64,000 nt of DNA from Amylolactobacillus amylophilus DSM 20533 = JCM 1125. Its GTDB lineage: Bacteria > Bacillota > Bacilli > Lactobacillales > Lactobacillaceae. The stretch is from assembly GCF_001936335.1 (NCBI RefSeq), contig NZ_CP018888.1:868001-932000 (forward strand), read 5' to 3'. The notes under the pieces are model-generated. The model searched no databases. It worked only from the letters and a program-made list of their open reading frames with translations, and had not been told where the DNA came from. Made by a program: the position numbers and the translations under genes. Shown piece after piece: positions 45,851 to 55,160 of this stretch (the stretch's first letter is position 1; every line of letters starts with the position of its first letter).

Positions 45851-48247
45851 ATGAAAACAACTTGGAAATTAAGTCTACGCCTGCTAAAAACGGATATTAA
45901 ACGTACTATCATGACGATTATCGCAATGGCAATTGCCGCAACACTTGCGGTTGCTGTGCTTGTTGGATTGCGCAGCGGTCAAAGAACGATGTTCGATATT
46001 CAGACCAAAGATTCCGGCGGTTACGTCATGCAATTTAATAATGTTCCTGTAAGTGGACAGAAAGAAATACTGAATAATTCAGCATTCAAATTGACGGCTA
46101 TCTCACAAACAAAGGGTACATTTGAGGTCGATGACAGTAACTATTATGTAAATATTGATTTCAAAACGATGCCTAGAAAGTCCTTGTATGATCTAGCCAA
46201 ACCGATTTTGACGAGTGGGAGATTACCAAACGCTAAAAATGAAGTCTTGGTCCCGGACGGCTATGACGATATCGTGGATGGTAAAGTCACCTTCACGATT
46301 GCGGGAAAGAAACAGACCTTTAATGTAGTTGGTCGAATGATGAATTTCACGGGCAGCCTGGTTAATACGGGCTCGATACTGGGCTATTCAGATGATTTTA
46401 GCGGACCAATTAACATCGCTGTGATTCCGAAAAGATACACCAATTTCTATGCAGAAATGGATAAGATTGCGGCAAAAGCAAAGGTAAAGAAAAAGGATTT
46501 ACAGTTTTTGAATTCTGCCCTTCAAACCATGGGTCAATCGCGTGGTATCGGTGCCGCTGCAGTTACAACGACGGTTGTGCTAGTAATTCTGGCGATTATT
46601 GGAGTTGTCGCCTTGATTCTAATCTACACGAGTATCAACCTTTCGGTGATGGCGCAGAGAAAACGCTATGGGTTATTGCGCTCCATCGGGACTACACCTA
46701 GGCAGATTCGTCAAATTGTGTATCAGCAAGCTTTGATTCTAGTTGTGCCATCAATGGTGCTTGGCTATGGCTTTGGTGTCGTTGGGATGAGCGGTGTGAT
46801 TAAGCTAATCAACCAAATTCTGGCAAAAGGGGATGCAGGTTTGGTGATTAAGACGGTCATCGATTGGCCACCTCTGCTTGTTGCACTTTTCTTCATGGTC
46901 TTGATGGCTATAATTGCGTCATTTAGGCCAGCACGACGTGCGGCAAAGGTCACACCGATTAATGCGATTAAGCAGCTAGATCCTAGTCCTAAGCTCACGA
47001 AACGTCATCTGAAAAACACGTGGTTAATCAGACATGTTAAACAGCCCACGGCTAGATTGGCAATGAGAAATTACCGCCGCTCGGCGCAGAAACGCACGAT
47101 GATGGCTACATTGATTTTTACATTAATGCTATTTGTTGGTTTAACAGCTTTTGTTAGCTCATTTATTCAAGAAATAAACTACAGGGAATCAGCCGATATC
47201 GTTTTCTGGGATAGGGATAAAAAAACCGATGAAGCTGAACTGCAAAGCGTATTTAGAGAGGCTGATAAGCTAAAAAATTATCAATCTGGTTCATTTATGC
47301 ATGCAATAGCTGAATATCCCAAAACCTATACCAAAAGTGGGGAAGCTGTTGATGAAAAGAGGGATGGCGATATTTATGTTTTGGGAATCAATCAACAGGA
47401 TTTCCAAAACGATTTTAATGGTAAGCCAACCTTGATTTCGATTCAGATGACCTACGATCTGGGTGGAGGTCGGTCAGAAGTGATTTCAGATTTCCCGGTG
47501 CAGGATAATTTTGTACTTAAGCTAGCTGACTGGTCACAGAATGGAGCAAATAAGACTAAGTACAGTTATACACTCACGAGCCGGGTCGTTGTCGATACTT
47601 ATAATGTCGCAACCAAAATGATTTCTAATTTCAATCTGGATAATACGCTGGTCGTAAGTCAACAGCAATTTAAGGAAATAGCTGCAAAAGTGGGAAAGGG
47701 CTCCGATGATGTTGGGATTGCTGCTGCAGCAAAATTAGCAAATTCTAAAAATCATCAACGTGTGAATGATGCTTTAAGGGCACAATTTCCTAACGCTTAC
47801 ACCACGGATAATATCGCTGAACAGAATAAGCAAAGAAGTTTGATGCTGGGAGTAAGAATTCTGATATATGGCTTCATTGCATTACTCTCACTTGTGAGTC
47901 TGGCAACGATTGTCAGTCATATTTTCTCCACATTGCTCACTTCAAAACGCAGTCTTGCAATGTTCCAATCTGTTGGAATGACAGCGAAGCAGGTTACAGG
48001 GATGCTGGGAATTCAAAACGCAATTTTGTTGATTACCGGTGGAGTTATTGGAACGGGATTAGGCGTGGGAGTTTCCTACGGACTATTTAAGATGATGAAC
48101 GATTACTATCTAAATCATTACCTATTCCCAACCACACAAATTATCGTTGTGGGTCTAATGCTGTTAGTTGTTTGGGCAGTTTTCCAAATCTTTATTTATC
48201 GGACTGTGAAAGCACAGGATATTAACGAATTGATTAGAGCAGAATAG
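45851..48247 (+). CDS. FtsX-like ABC transporter permease
   Basis: The 798-residue protein has one N-terminal helix, an external domain of about 180 residues, three helices (about 237-360), a second external domain (about 440-660) and a final set of three helices. It carries two FtsX domains, each with the SIG/SVGMT coupling motif (LLRSIGTTPRQIRQIV, MFQSVGMTAKQVTGML). This is the permease of peptide-resistance or export systems. The absence of a very large BceB-type external loop makes an export or efflux role as likely as bacitracin detoxification. Confidence 0.9.
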   Translation: MKTTWKLSLRLLKTDIKRTIMTIIAMAIAATLAVAVLVGLRSGQRTMFDIQTKDSGGYVMQFNNVPVSGQKEILNNSAFKLTAISQTKGTFEVDDSNYYVNIDFKTMPRKSLYDLAKPILTSGRLPNAKNEVLVPDGYDDIVDGKVTFTIAGKKQTFNVVGRMMNFTGSLVNTGSILGYSDDFSGPINIAVIPKRYTNFYAEMDKIAAKAKVKKKDLQFLNSALQTMGQSRGIGAAAVTTTVVLVILAIIGVVALILIYTSINLSVMAQRKRYGLLRSIGTTPRQIRQIVYQQALILVVPSMVLGYGFGVVGMSGVIKLINQILAKGDAGLVIKTVIDWPPLLVALFFMVLMAIIASFRPARRAAKVTPINAIKQLDPSPKLTKRHLKNTWLIRHVKQPTARLAMRNYRRSAQKRTMMATLIFTLMLFVGLTAFVSSFIQEINYRESADIVFWDRDKKTDEAELQSVFREADKLKNYQSGSFMHAIAEYPKTYTKSGEAVDEKRDGDIYVLGINQQDFQNDFNGKPTLISIQMTYDLGGGRSEVISDFPVQDNFVLKLADWSQNGANKTKYSYTLTSRVVVDTYNVATKMISNFNLDNTLVVSQQQFKEIAAKVGKGSDDVGIAAAAKLANSKNHQRVNDALRAQFPNAYTTDNIAEQNKQRSLMLGVRILIYGFIALLSLVSLATIVSHIFSTLLTSKRSLAMFQSVGMTAKQVTGMLGIQNAILLITGGVIGTGLGVGVSYGLFKMMNDYYLNHYLFPTTQIIVVGLMLLVVWAVFQIFIYRTVKAQDINELIRAE

Positions 48248-48253
48248 TATAAA

Positions 48254-48281
48254 AAAAGACAGCCGTGAGGCTGCCTTTTTT
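48254..48281 (+). terminator. Rho-independent terminator of the exporter operon
   Basis: AAAGaCAGCC-gtga-GGCTGcCTTTTTT, seven bases after the permease stop. Confidence 0.85.
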
Positions 48282-48309
48282 GGTGGAAATGGTTATGTTG
48301 TGTTGGGAT

Positions 48310-48775
48310 TTGTAAATGTGCTCCACCTCGCAACTTCCTCCGCCTAACTTCTTGTTTTACCAATTACGTTGTAATTGATAGCCAAGTTCGTTAGTGCTCA
48401 GAAGCTGGGCGCTCGGTGTCGCAACTTGTAATTGTGCTCCTGGACATAACTTTCTCCGTCTAGTTTCTTGCACTTCAAACTACTGCGTAGTTTTTGAGCA
48501 AGTTCACTAGTACTCGAAAGCTAACCATGTCCTGTCGCAACTTGTAATTGTGCTCCACCTCGCAACTTCCTCCGCCTAACTTCTTGTCTTACCAATTACG
48601 ATGTAATTGATAGCCAAGTTCGTTAGTGCTCAGAAGCTGGGCGCTCGGTGTCGCAACTTGTAAATGTGCTCCAGGACATAACTTTCTCCGTCTAGTTTCT
48701 TGCACTTCAAACTGCTGCGTAGTTTTTGAGCAAGTTCACTAGTACTCGAAAGCTAACCATGTCCTGTCGCAACAT
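48310..48775 (-). repeat. Tandem array of four dyad-symmetric repeat units (A-B-A-B)
   Basis: Two units of about 116 bases alternate: A (48310-48425), B (48426-48541), A (48542-48656) and B (48657-48773). The 232-base A-B pair is repeated almost perfectly. Each unit folds as nested stems. In A: CTAAC/GTTAG, CTTG/CAAG, AATTAC/GTAATT. In B: CTAGT/ACTAG, CTTGC/GCAAG, AAACTAC/GTAGTTT. The bases differ but the architecture is the same. The array is 30 bases beyond the stop of the reverse asp23 gene. No protein frame is conserved. Confidence 0.9.
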
Positions 48776-48803
48776 TCTATTCTACCCTTGGTTCCTCATT
48801 ATT

Positions 48804-49457
48804 CTAGCGAATCTGTTCCGCACGGCTTCTGCTCTTATCAACGGCACGCTTTGTTGCCTCAGTTGCTTGTTCAGTCTTGTCTGAGATGAACTCGCCAGTC
48901 TTTTCTGTTGCGCGACTCAATTTATCCTGCACTGTGTCGCTTTGCTTCTCGTGTTCTTCTCTAGTCATCACATCGACCACATTTACATTTAGTTCCACCA
49001 CATCCAGGTTCGTCATTTGGTGAACCTCTCTTTGAATAATGTCCTTCATCTTATCATAGATTTCTGGAATCCGTTTCTGGTACTCTGCAACGATTTCTAG
49101 GTCAACGGCAACTTGTTTCTTGCCAACTTCCACATCGATACCGCTTGTCGTTTGATCCGTGTTTACCAGTTTGCTAGTAATATTAGAGAAGAAGCCGCCA
49201 TCAACACTAAGCAGACCATCAACTTTATCGAGTGCAATACCAACAATCTTCTGGATTACTTGATCATCAAAAGTTAAATCACCCCGAATCTGGCTCTTTG
49301 AGCTATCTTTAGTCTGATTTACATCCTGTGTGCTCAAACTTCCTGAATCTTTCTTGCCCGTTTGCGTGGAATCGATTTGGCCAGTCTCTGTTCGCACCTG
49401 CTCGTTGATATCTTTTGATGTTAATTGGTCCTTGCTTTTTGACATTGTTTTATCCAT
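48804..49457 (-). CDS. asp23: Asp23/Gls24-family envelope stress protein
   Basis: The 217-residue protein has a polar, low-complexity N-terminal 60 residues, then the Asp23 domain: FDDQVIQKIVGIALDKVDGLLSV and, later, VAVDLEIVAEYQKRIPEIYD. The C-terminus is a charged helix with repeated Glu/Lys (SRATEKTGEFISDKTEQAT). Asp23 coats the inner membrane face when anchored by AmaP and rises in alkaline and cell-wall stress. Its start overlaps the stop of the DUF2273 gene. Confidence 0.9.
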   Translation of the reverse strand: MDKTMSKSKDQLTSKDINEQVRTETGQIDSTQTGKKDSGSLSTQDVNQTKDSSKSQIRGDLTFDDQVIQKIVGIALDKVDGLLSVDGGFFSNITSKLVNTDQTTSGIDVEVGKKQVAVDLEIVAEYQKRIPEIYDKMKDIIQREVHQMTNLDVVELNVNVVDVMTREEHEKQSDTVQDKLSRATEKTGEFISDKTEQATEATKRAVDKSRSRAEQIR

Positions 49458-49669
49458 TAATTTGATCCTCTTTTCTTTGTTGAATTCTGTTTGATTTTCT
49501 GTAAAATTCCAGACTGCTGTAACTTAAAGGCTAAATAAGCACCAAGCACAGTCAATATGAGCACTAGGATGGTTTTCCAAAAACCGATTGTGAAGATTAA
49601 CGTTGCCAGAATCAAGCCGACAACCGCACCGATGATGGGAAACCGGTATGTTCTAATCATCTCTTCCAT
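49457..49669 (-). CDS. DUF2273 small membrane protein of the asp23 operon
   Basis: The 70-residue protein has two adjacent hydrophobic segments (about 8-24 and 27-46) and a basic tail. It stands between amaP and asp23, the position and size of DUF2273 proteins in staphylococci and lactobacilli. AGGAGG precedes the ATG. Its function is not known beyond the association with the Asp23 complex. Confidence 0.8.
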   Translation of the reverse strand: MEEMIRTYRFPIIGAVVGLILATLIFTIGFWKTILVLILTVLGAYLAFKLQQSGILQKIKQNSTKKRGSN

Positions 49670-49680
49670 AGCTGATCCTC

Positions 49681-50241
49681 CTAAACTACACGGGGTGCAT
49701 TGCGCTTGTTACCAGACTTGAAGTCCTTCAGCTCAATCTGAATCTTCTTCTTATCCTCAATTCCAAGTAGGCTATGCAACTCCGTCTCGATTCGATTAAT
49801 CAACCGACTACTTTTCTCGCGTGCATTGAAAATTGGGCGGAGCGTCCCATTCACCGAAACCTTGATTTTGTTCCTGGTGAGGCGGGTCTTGACCGAGTGG
49901 TCTACAATCCAGTGCTCCTGCTCAAGGATCGAGTTCACGAAGCCATCGATGGCCTTCTTATCAATCGTCAGCTGTCCGGCGTCTTTCTTCACCAAACGAG
50001 TTTGCGCATCAATTGGCCAGAAGATGATGATGAGCGCCAGGATTAGCAATATGATTAGCGCGACCAGGCTCCCCCAGAAAAGGTAGTTGACTATTGGTGC
50101 TGAGAATAGGGGATATCTCACCGGGAGAACTAGTGAGAACGGTAAAGACACTGCCCGTTGATTAGCAATGATGTTTGCTAACAACAGGGAGAAAAGTATC
50201 AGAATAATGAATAGAAACACAATTTTTTTCGTTCTTGTCAT
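49681..50241 (-). CDS. amaP: AmaP, membrane anchor of Asp23
   Basis: The 186-residue protein has two membrane helices (about 5-25 and 55-80) and a cytoplasmic domain with the AmaP pattern (LTIDKKAIDGFVNSILEQ, RLTRNKIKVSVNGTLRP). It recruits Asp23 to the membrane. The ATG at 50241 is selected by GAGAGGG eight bases upstream; the frame extends further but has no ribosome binding site. First gene of the operon amaP-DUF2273-asp23. Confidence 0.85.
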   Translation of the reverse strand: MTRTKKIVFLFIILILFSLLLANIIANQRAVSLPFSLVLPVRYPLFSAPIVNYLFWGSLVALIILLILALIIIFWPIDAQTRLVKKDAGQLTIDKKAIDGFVNSILEQEHWIVDHSVKTRLTRNKIKVSVNGTLRPIFNAREKSSRLINRIETELHSLLGIEDKKKIQIELKDFKSGNKRNAPRVV

Positions 50242-50614
50242 AGGCTCACCCTCTCTGTTGTTCTGGTGTTTCGTATCCAATTCCATTATAGCGAGAATCG
50301 AGGACCTAAATAAAGAAAAACGAATTATAATCATCAGTAAAATATAATAACAATGTTTTATAAATTGTGCAGGTAAAGAAAAAGTGTCGGAGGAAATAAT
50401 GGAACTTTCCCGTGGCACTATAATTGAGTATTACTTACATTTATTTATTGTAGCTTAGTTGTGAGATATTTGAGCTGTAGGAAGTGATTGATTCTAGTTA
50501 ATTACCTCCCATGAGGCCCTTCAAACCTGATATTGTACGGTCAGTATCATACACAGGGTTGTAACCTCCGCGATTGTTGCTGTTTGGCAATTTTATAATA
50601 CCTACAGTGAATTC
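50242..50614. other. Intergenic region upstream of amaP without a complete gene
   Basis: The part near 50242-50460 should hold the amaP promoter, but no clear sigma-B or housekeeping consensus stands out. The rest is non-coding apart from a frame that continues into the remnant at 50615. Confidence 0.4.
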
Positions 50615-50743
50615 ATGCGGATTAAAACTCATGGGAATAAGAATACATCCGCATTCGCGGGTTATGGTATCTGGTATAGCGCATTCTTTGGTGTAATCAT
50701 GTTATCTCTCAGTATTGCCGCATTCACGGGTGCCTTTAAGTAA
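50615..50743 (+). pseudogene. Possible membrane-protein gene remnant
   Basis: A 42-residue frame (MRIKTHGNKNTSAF... IMLSLSIAAFTGAFK) contains one hydrophobic segment. The same frame is open upstream to about 50530 without a start (reading VVTSAIVAVWQFYNTYSEF), as if it were the tail of a longer membrane protein. There is no ribosome binding site. I take it for a decayed gene end. Confidence 0.3.
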
Positions 50744-50841
50744 GCAATCAAGTAGTTTAGTAGTTTATCAAATATTCCTAGTCACAAATGTAAACTGGTG
50801 CTAGGCTATTTATTTTGCCCAGATGAGTCGTTAGACGGTGG

Positions 50842-51381
50842 TTACGCTAATATCAGCTCCTGAATTGGGATATCGAATGGCTCAATCTGCCACTCCGCGG
50901 TGGCAAATTGCATTGCAGTTGGAACCAGTGCTACAGTCTGACCTGGGTAGTGGGCCAGAAAGCGGTCGTAATAGCCGCCACCAAAGCCAATTCTGTAATG
51001 ACTGTCTGTTGCAAAGCCGATTCCGGGCACGATCATGAGGTCAACCTCATTGTTGACGCGTCGTTCTTCGTAGCGTGGTTCCGGGACACCAAATGAGCTT
51101 AGCACCAGCTCGTCTTTTGCAGTGTGTTCAATAAAGGCCATCTGCCGGTTAGGCAGCGTCTTCGGGAGGTATACGCGTTTCCCTTTCCGCCAGGCTGCTT
51201 GAATGATTAAACTGGTCTCGACCTCGAGCGCGCCGGAGTATGTGATGCCAATGCTTTTGGCAGACTTGAATGTTGGGTGAGCGAGTAGCAGTTGCGTGAG
51301 GGCTAAACTCTCTTTTTTCGTGGTGAATTGAGCCTGTTTGAGGCGATATAGTTGGGTGGTTCTAAATTCTTTTTTAGTCAA
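50842..51381 (-). CDS. 5-formyltetrahydrofolate cyclo-ligase
   Basis: The 179-residue enzyme converts 5-formyl-THF to 5,10-methenyl-THF with ATP. The N-terminal KKEFRTTQLYRLK is the basic nucleotide-binding region, FGVPEP the folate loop and VPGIGFATDSHYRIGFGGGY the P-loop-like motif followed by YDR. Start: a TTG at 51381 has GGAGG seven bases before it; the upstream in-frame ATG lies on the other side of that site. It is monocistronic. Confidence 0.9.
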   Translation of the reverse strand: MTKKEFRTTQLYRLKQAQFTTKKESLALTQLLLAHPTFKSAKSIGITYSGALEVETSLIIQAAWRKGKRVYLPKTLPNRQMAFIEHTAKDELVLSSFGVPEPRYEERRVNNEVDLMIVPGIGFATDSHYRIGFGGGYYDRFLAHYPGQTVALVPTAMQFATAEWQIEPFDIPIQELILA

Positions 51382-51492
51382 ATGTATTCCTCCGAGTGAC
51401 AAGATTGTTAGCTAGCTGTAAGTTAAATGCATTTCTCCTACTGCTGGTTCTTGCTAAATTATTGGCAGACAAAAGGTTATAGGAGGTAGAAC

Positions 51493-51876
51493 ATGAAGAA
51501 GTTAGTAAAGTTAGTAATTATGGTGGCAGGCGTCCTGGTGTTATTGGGTAGTGCGGCATTTATGGTCACGTCAAACAGCTCGGGTGTGGTTGCTCAAATA
51601 ATCGATAAGTTAAACCCCTTGGTTAATGAAAGTAGTGCGTATGTCAAAACGGGAGTGGAACCAATCAGTCGTGATGATCATGACATGCCAACTTACCGTT
51701 TCGAGACGATTGATCATACTGGTGACAGTCTAACGTTAGACGTCATGGGAATGAAGGATTTTCTGCCAGACCACTACCTGAAGATTACACATAAGGGCCG
51801 CTTCGTGGTGACGTACGAGGAAGTTTCGCTGAGTGAGATTCCCACTAGTTTGCGGACTAGGGTAGCTCAAATGTAA
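51493..51876 (+). CDS. YxeA-family secreted protein (DUF1093)
   Basis: The 127-residue protein has an N-terminal hydrophobic helix (LVKLVIMVAGVLVLLGSAAF) that can be a signal peptide or anchor. A small beta-rich domain follows (YRFETIDHTGDSLTLDVMG ... YLKITHKGRFVVTYEEVS), the YxeA/DUF1093 pattern. Function unknown; members are common as extracytoplasmic small proteins in lactobacilli. ATAGGAGG precedes the ATG. Confidence 0.7.
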   Translation: MKKLVKLVIMVAGVLVLLGSAAFMVTSNSSGVVAQIIDKLNPLVNESSAYVKTGVEPISRDDHDMPTYRFETIDHTGDSLTLDVMGMKDFLPDHYLKITHKGRFVVTYEEVSLSEIPTSLRTRVAQM

Positions 51877-51997
51877 TATTCATAATCTACTGCACTAGTA
51901 TAGCATGTGAATAATTAAGTCCAAGCCTTTATTTTGCCGAGTTCATTGGTACAATTAGACTGAAAGCGAAAACATAAGAGGTCGAACAGGATTAATG

Positions 51998-53158
51998 ATG
52001 AATGATGAGCTAACGAGTGAAGAGCGGGCGAGCTTCTAACAGTTATATTTGCAGGCATTTCAAAAGGTTGATGACGTGTGGACAAGAGCCGCTTTTTGGG
52101 CCAGATTTAACCATGCGGCGGTTTATCGTACAACCGTAGGAGAGCGGGTAATCGCCGGGTTGTACGCCATTAATTTACCTGTTTCTTTCGTTGGGCGCCA
52201 GTTGGCCATGCGGGGGATTGGTGTTGTCATGAGTGACCCAGTGTTTCGCGGCCAAGGTGGCCCTAGCAAACTGATGCGTCAGGCATTGGTGGAGATGGAT
52301 GCCGCGCAGGTGGAACTGTCTTATCTCGCTCCGTTTTCTTATACTTTCTACCGACGCTTTGGCTATGAGCAAGTATTTAACCGGACTACGACGACATTTA
52401 AGCGGCAGGAGTTAGTGGCCCCGGATCTGAGTTCGGATGTACAATTTAGCACTGCATCTTTCGCCGCAGTTGTAGAGAAATTACAGGCGTTCTATGCTGC
52501 CAGAGTCCAGGATCTACGTGGCGGTTTGGTGCGGGATGACTGGTGGTGGGATTATCTGGTGACCCGTTATAATGAGCGTCAAGTACTGTTGTGTCAGGGT
52601 GCTGACGGTGGATTATTAGGCTATACCCTGTACGTTGAAACGCCTAACGAGATTCAGGTAGTTGAACGCGTGGCCGTGAATGCTCAAGTTAGCAATACGC
52701 TGCTCGTTTATCTGAACAATCAGTTAGATGAAGGGCAGCAATTAAGCGTGGTGACTCCAAATTCTATGTATTTTGGGCTTGAGCTGCCAGAACCGGACCT
52801 AGCTACCACCGCTGTTACTCCATACATGATGGCGCGAATTGTGAATATTCAGAGTTTCGTCAGACAATATCCTTTTAGCGCAGATTTCGCTGAAATTAAT
52901 ATCAAATTAACCGATCCCGTAATCGAGCGCAATAACGGTGTCGGGCGGTTTACGCCGGGAAGCCTAACCAAAGCTCCCGCTCAACAACGTCCTGATTTAG
53001 AAATTTCGATCACCCGCTTTAGTCAGCTGATGCTCGGTGCTGTCACATTACAGCAGCTAATAGACTGGCAGCAGGTAATTGTTAACGATGACAAGCGGGC
53101 GCAGCAATTCGCTTTGACCCTAGTACAGACAGAACCTGAGCTCGTTGACTACTTCTAA
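51998..53158 (+). pseudogene. Eis-like GNAT acetyltransferase, interrupted by a nonsense codon
   Basis: The frame starts at ATG 51998 (MNDELTSEERASF), then TAA at 52037-52039, then continues QLYLQAFQKVDDV with no other lesion to 53158. The rest is a 370-residue Eis-type protein: GNAT core with MRGIGVVMSDPVFRGQGGPS (acetyl-CoA loop) and PFSYTFYRRFGYE, plus a C-terminal sterol-carrier-like domain. Restart at the TTG at 52049 has no ribosome binding site. Either the gene is dead or a shortened protein is made at a low level. Confidence 0.75.
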
Positions 53159-53246
53159 TTCGTGGCTTTTTACACCTAAAATAAAGCGCTTTTTTGATAC
53201 TTAATATGTTAAGATGGATGAGTATTGAACAGGATGGAGTAGAAGA

Positions 53247-53618
53247 ATGGGATTTATACTACAGATACTTTCATATGTTTTCTTTGGGGCGTTATTTCTC
53301 TTCGGACTACTGGCGTATTTCAAGGACCGGAAGATGTACCCACAATATCTGGTATTGTTCCGGTTAAGTATCAGCTGCATGATCGTTGTCGTGACTTTGC
53401 AAATCTTCTTGGCCATCAAATTTCCATTGTCACTGATCCTGTGGTTCTTCTTCCTAGATGTACTCCTGAGCATTCGACACGTCATCAAGCTCGTCGGTGC
53501 CAAGAACGCACAATCTGCCCGTAACCACCGGTTGCTAGCCGTAATCTTTGGTGTGGTTGCTCTAGTAGTCTTGATTGTATTGGGCGTAGTGAGCTATTTG
53601 CTTAGCGCAGTACTGTGA
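53247..53618 (+). CDS. Hypothetical membrane protein
   Basis: The 123-residue protein has four hydrophobic segments (about 3-24, 30-55, 60-75 and 97-122) and short charged loops (YFKDRKMYPQ, AKNAQSARNHR). It resembles small DUF3397-type proteins of lactobacilli in length and topology, without a diagnostic motif, so no family is assigned. GGATGGAG precedes the ATG. Confidence 0.6.
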   Translation: MGFILQILSYVFFGALFLFGLLAYFKDRKMYPQYLVLFRLSISCMIVVVTLQIFLAIKFPLSLILWFFFLDVLLSIRHVIKLVGAKNAQSARNHRLLAVIFGVVALVVLIVLGVVSYLLSAVL

Positions 53619-53691
53619 GGCTTATTTGCTGGCAAATTAACGTCTGCTTTCATTTCTCGATAAAATTCAGCTTAACGGAGGTCATTTTCCC

Positions 53692-54321
53692 ATGGACTTA
53701 ACCCTTATTCGACACAGTAGGAGTACTACTAATGCGCAGAACCTGATTTCTGGTGCCGGCTTTGATGCGCCCTTATCTCCTGATGGCGTCGCCTATGCGC
53801 GAGCGGTCAGTGAAGTATTTGACGAACAAAAATTCGATGCTGTCTTTGCTAGTCCCTTACAGCGGGCGCTAGAAACAGCTGAAATTTTGACAAAAGGCAA
53901 GTGGGAAATTGCGACCGATCCCCGGGTGGAGGAGATGCACTTTGGCCAGTGGGAGTCACAAGATCCTGATCCATTGCGCTTACAGTATCCCGATGCCTTT
54001 GATTACATGGGGATGCTCAATAAGAACTTCTCACAGTATGCCCATGAGGCTGAGAGCTATGACGATCTAGTACACCGAGTTGCTGATTTCGTAGCAGATT
54101 TGAAGCAAGATTATCCAGACAAAAAAGTGCTGGTAGTCTGCCACGGCTTGACTATTCGTGGCTTCTTCGCCGCGATTTTCCACGCTGAGATGGATTCGTT
54201 CGTGAACGTGGGCAACGTGACAGTTAATGAAGTACATCTGGATGAGAACGAAGGGTTTAGCCCACGACTCTACTCATTTAACCGCGAGCTGGTGTCCGCG
54301 GATGATTTCTTCAACAGATAA
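53692..54321 (+). CDS. Histidine phosphatase family protein
   Basis: The 209-residue member of the phosphoglycerate mutase superfamily starts LTLIRHSRSTTNAQN with RHS in place of the usual RHG; the catalytic His is kept. SPLQRALETAEIL carries the conserved Arg, MHFGQWESQDP the Glu region and VVCHGLTIRG the second His. It is related to, but clearly distinct from, the protein at 8288. The substrate is unknown. Confidence 0.85.
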   Translation: MDLTLIRHSRSTTNAQNLISGAGFDAPLSPDGVAYARAVSEVFDEQKFDAVFASPLQRALETAEILTKGKWEIATDPRVEEMHFGQWESQDPDPLRLQYPDAFDYMGMLNKNFSQYAHEAESYDDLVHRVADFVADLKQDYPDKKVLVVCHGLTIRGFFAAIFHAEMDSFVNVGNVTVNEVHLDENEGFSPRLYSFNRELVSADDFFNR

Positions 54322-54401
54322 ATAGCGGTTGTTTTTCTTTACCGGCTAGCTCATAGTAGTAATATGTCAATATACATTAAGAGACGAAATGGAGCGCGAC
54401 G

Positions 54402-54638
54402 ATGGAAGATAAACAAGTAAAAATCAAGACAGATTATCAAAGACAACAAATTGGAATTGAATTTTCAAAAAATTTAGCGGACTCAAACGAGCGTGGCTAT
54501 ATTTTATCTGCCGCGTTAATGTCCTACTGCGCAGGCATCAAGATGGACAAACAAGAACTGATCGAATTAATCGATACCCACTACGATGCCTACACCAAGC
54601 CGAAAGACGACTCTTTGTTCGGTAAGCTAAGTGATTAA
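54402..54638 (+). CDS. Small hypothetical soluble protein
   Basis: The 78-residue protein is polar and probably helical (IGIEFSKNLADSNERGYILSA, KQELIELIDTHYDAYTK). I do not recognise it. A purine-rich GGAGCGCGACG precedes the ATG and a terminator follows, which supports a real gene. Confidence 0.55.
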   Translation: MEDKQVKIKTDYQRQQIGIEFSKNLADSNERGYILSAALMSYCAGIKMDKQELIELIDTHYDAYTKPKDDSLFGKLSD

Positions 54639-54659
54639 ATAAAGAACGAAGTTATATAA

Positions 54660-54718
54660 AAACAACCAAGCCAATCCAGTAATCTCTGAAAAATTGGTAG
54701 CAGGGGGTTGTTTTTTTT
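54660..54718 (+). terminator. Terminator after the small protein gene
   Basis: AACAACC with GGTTGTT and an inner CCAAT/ATTGG form a long interrupted stem, followed by eight T. Confidence 0.75.
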
Positions 54719-54719
54719 A

Positions 54720-55160
54720 TTTTGCCTGTTATATTTAGTGACTGTGGTAATAAAATTACCTTTCAGGTTTAAAAAATGTTATTTTTTGAGCAATTTAGTT
54801 CTTTTTGAAAAATTTATTTTGTGAAGAATTGCGCAATTATTAAAGTGGTTATTCTGCAAAAACGGTTCCCCGCCTACCCTTGAGCGAGAACGGCTGAGAG
54901 TAATCGCCTTGGTAACTTTTCTTCGCAAAATAAAACCCTCGTTATTAAAACGATATTTAAATAACACTGATATGTTTAAGGACTGTTTCATATTTAAAGG
55001 TTTCTAATGGACACCAAAATAAATTGTTGATAGTATTAAATTACAGCTTGATATTATCGAATTTTGAGCTGCTCCTTAAACAACGTTGTGTTATTAAAAA
55101 GACTATTATTTGGAAAAATAACAGATATAATGAAAGTATACAGATATAGGAGAAAGAAAA
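54720..55160. other. A/T-rich intergenic region before the TetR gene
   Basis: No gene can be supported here. A short GC-richer island at 54860-54920 is open in more than one reverse frame but has no start or ribosome binding site. The TetR promoter probably lies near 55090-55140, where AATGAAAGTATACAG contains a possible -10. Confidence 0.4.

Noticed and set aside
48310-48775. CRISPR array
   Set aside because: The repeats are about 116 bases, directly abutting and internally palindromic, with no variable spacers and no cas genes in the window.
54779-54991. 70-residue reverse-strand frame
   Set aside because: No ribosome binding site, no recognisable protein features, and competing open frames over the same GC-richer island.
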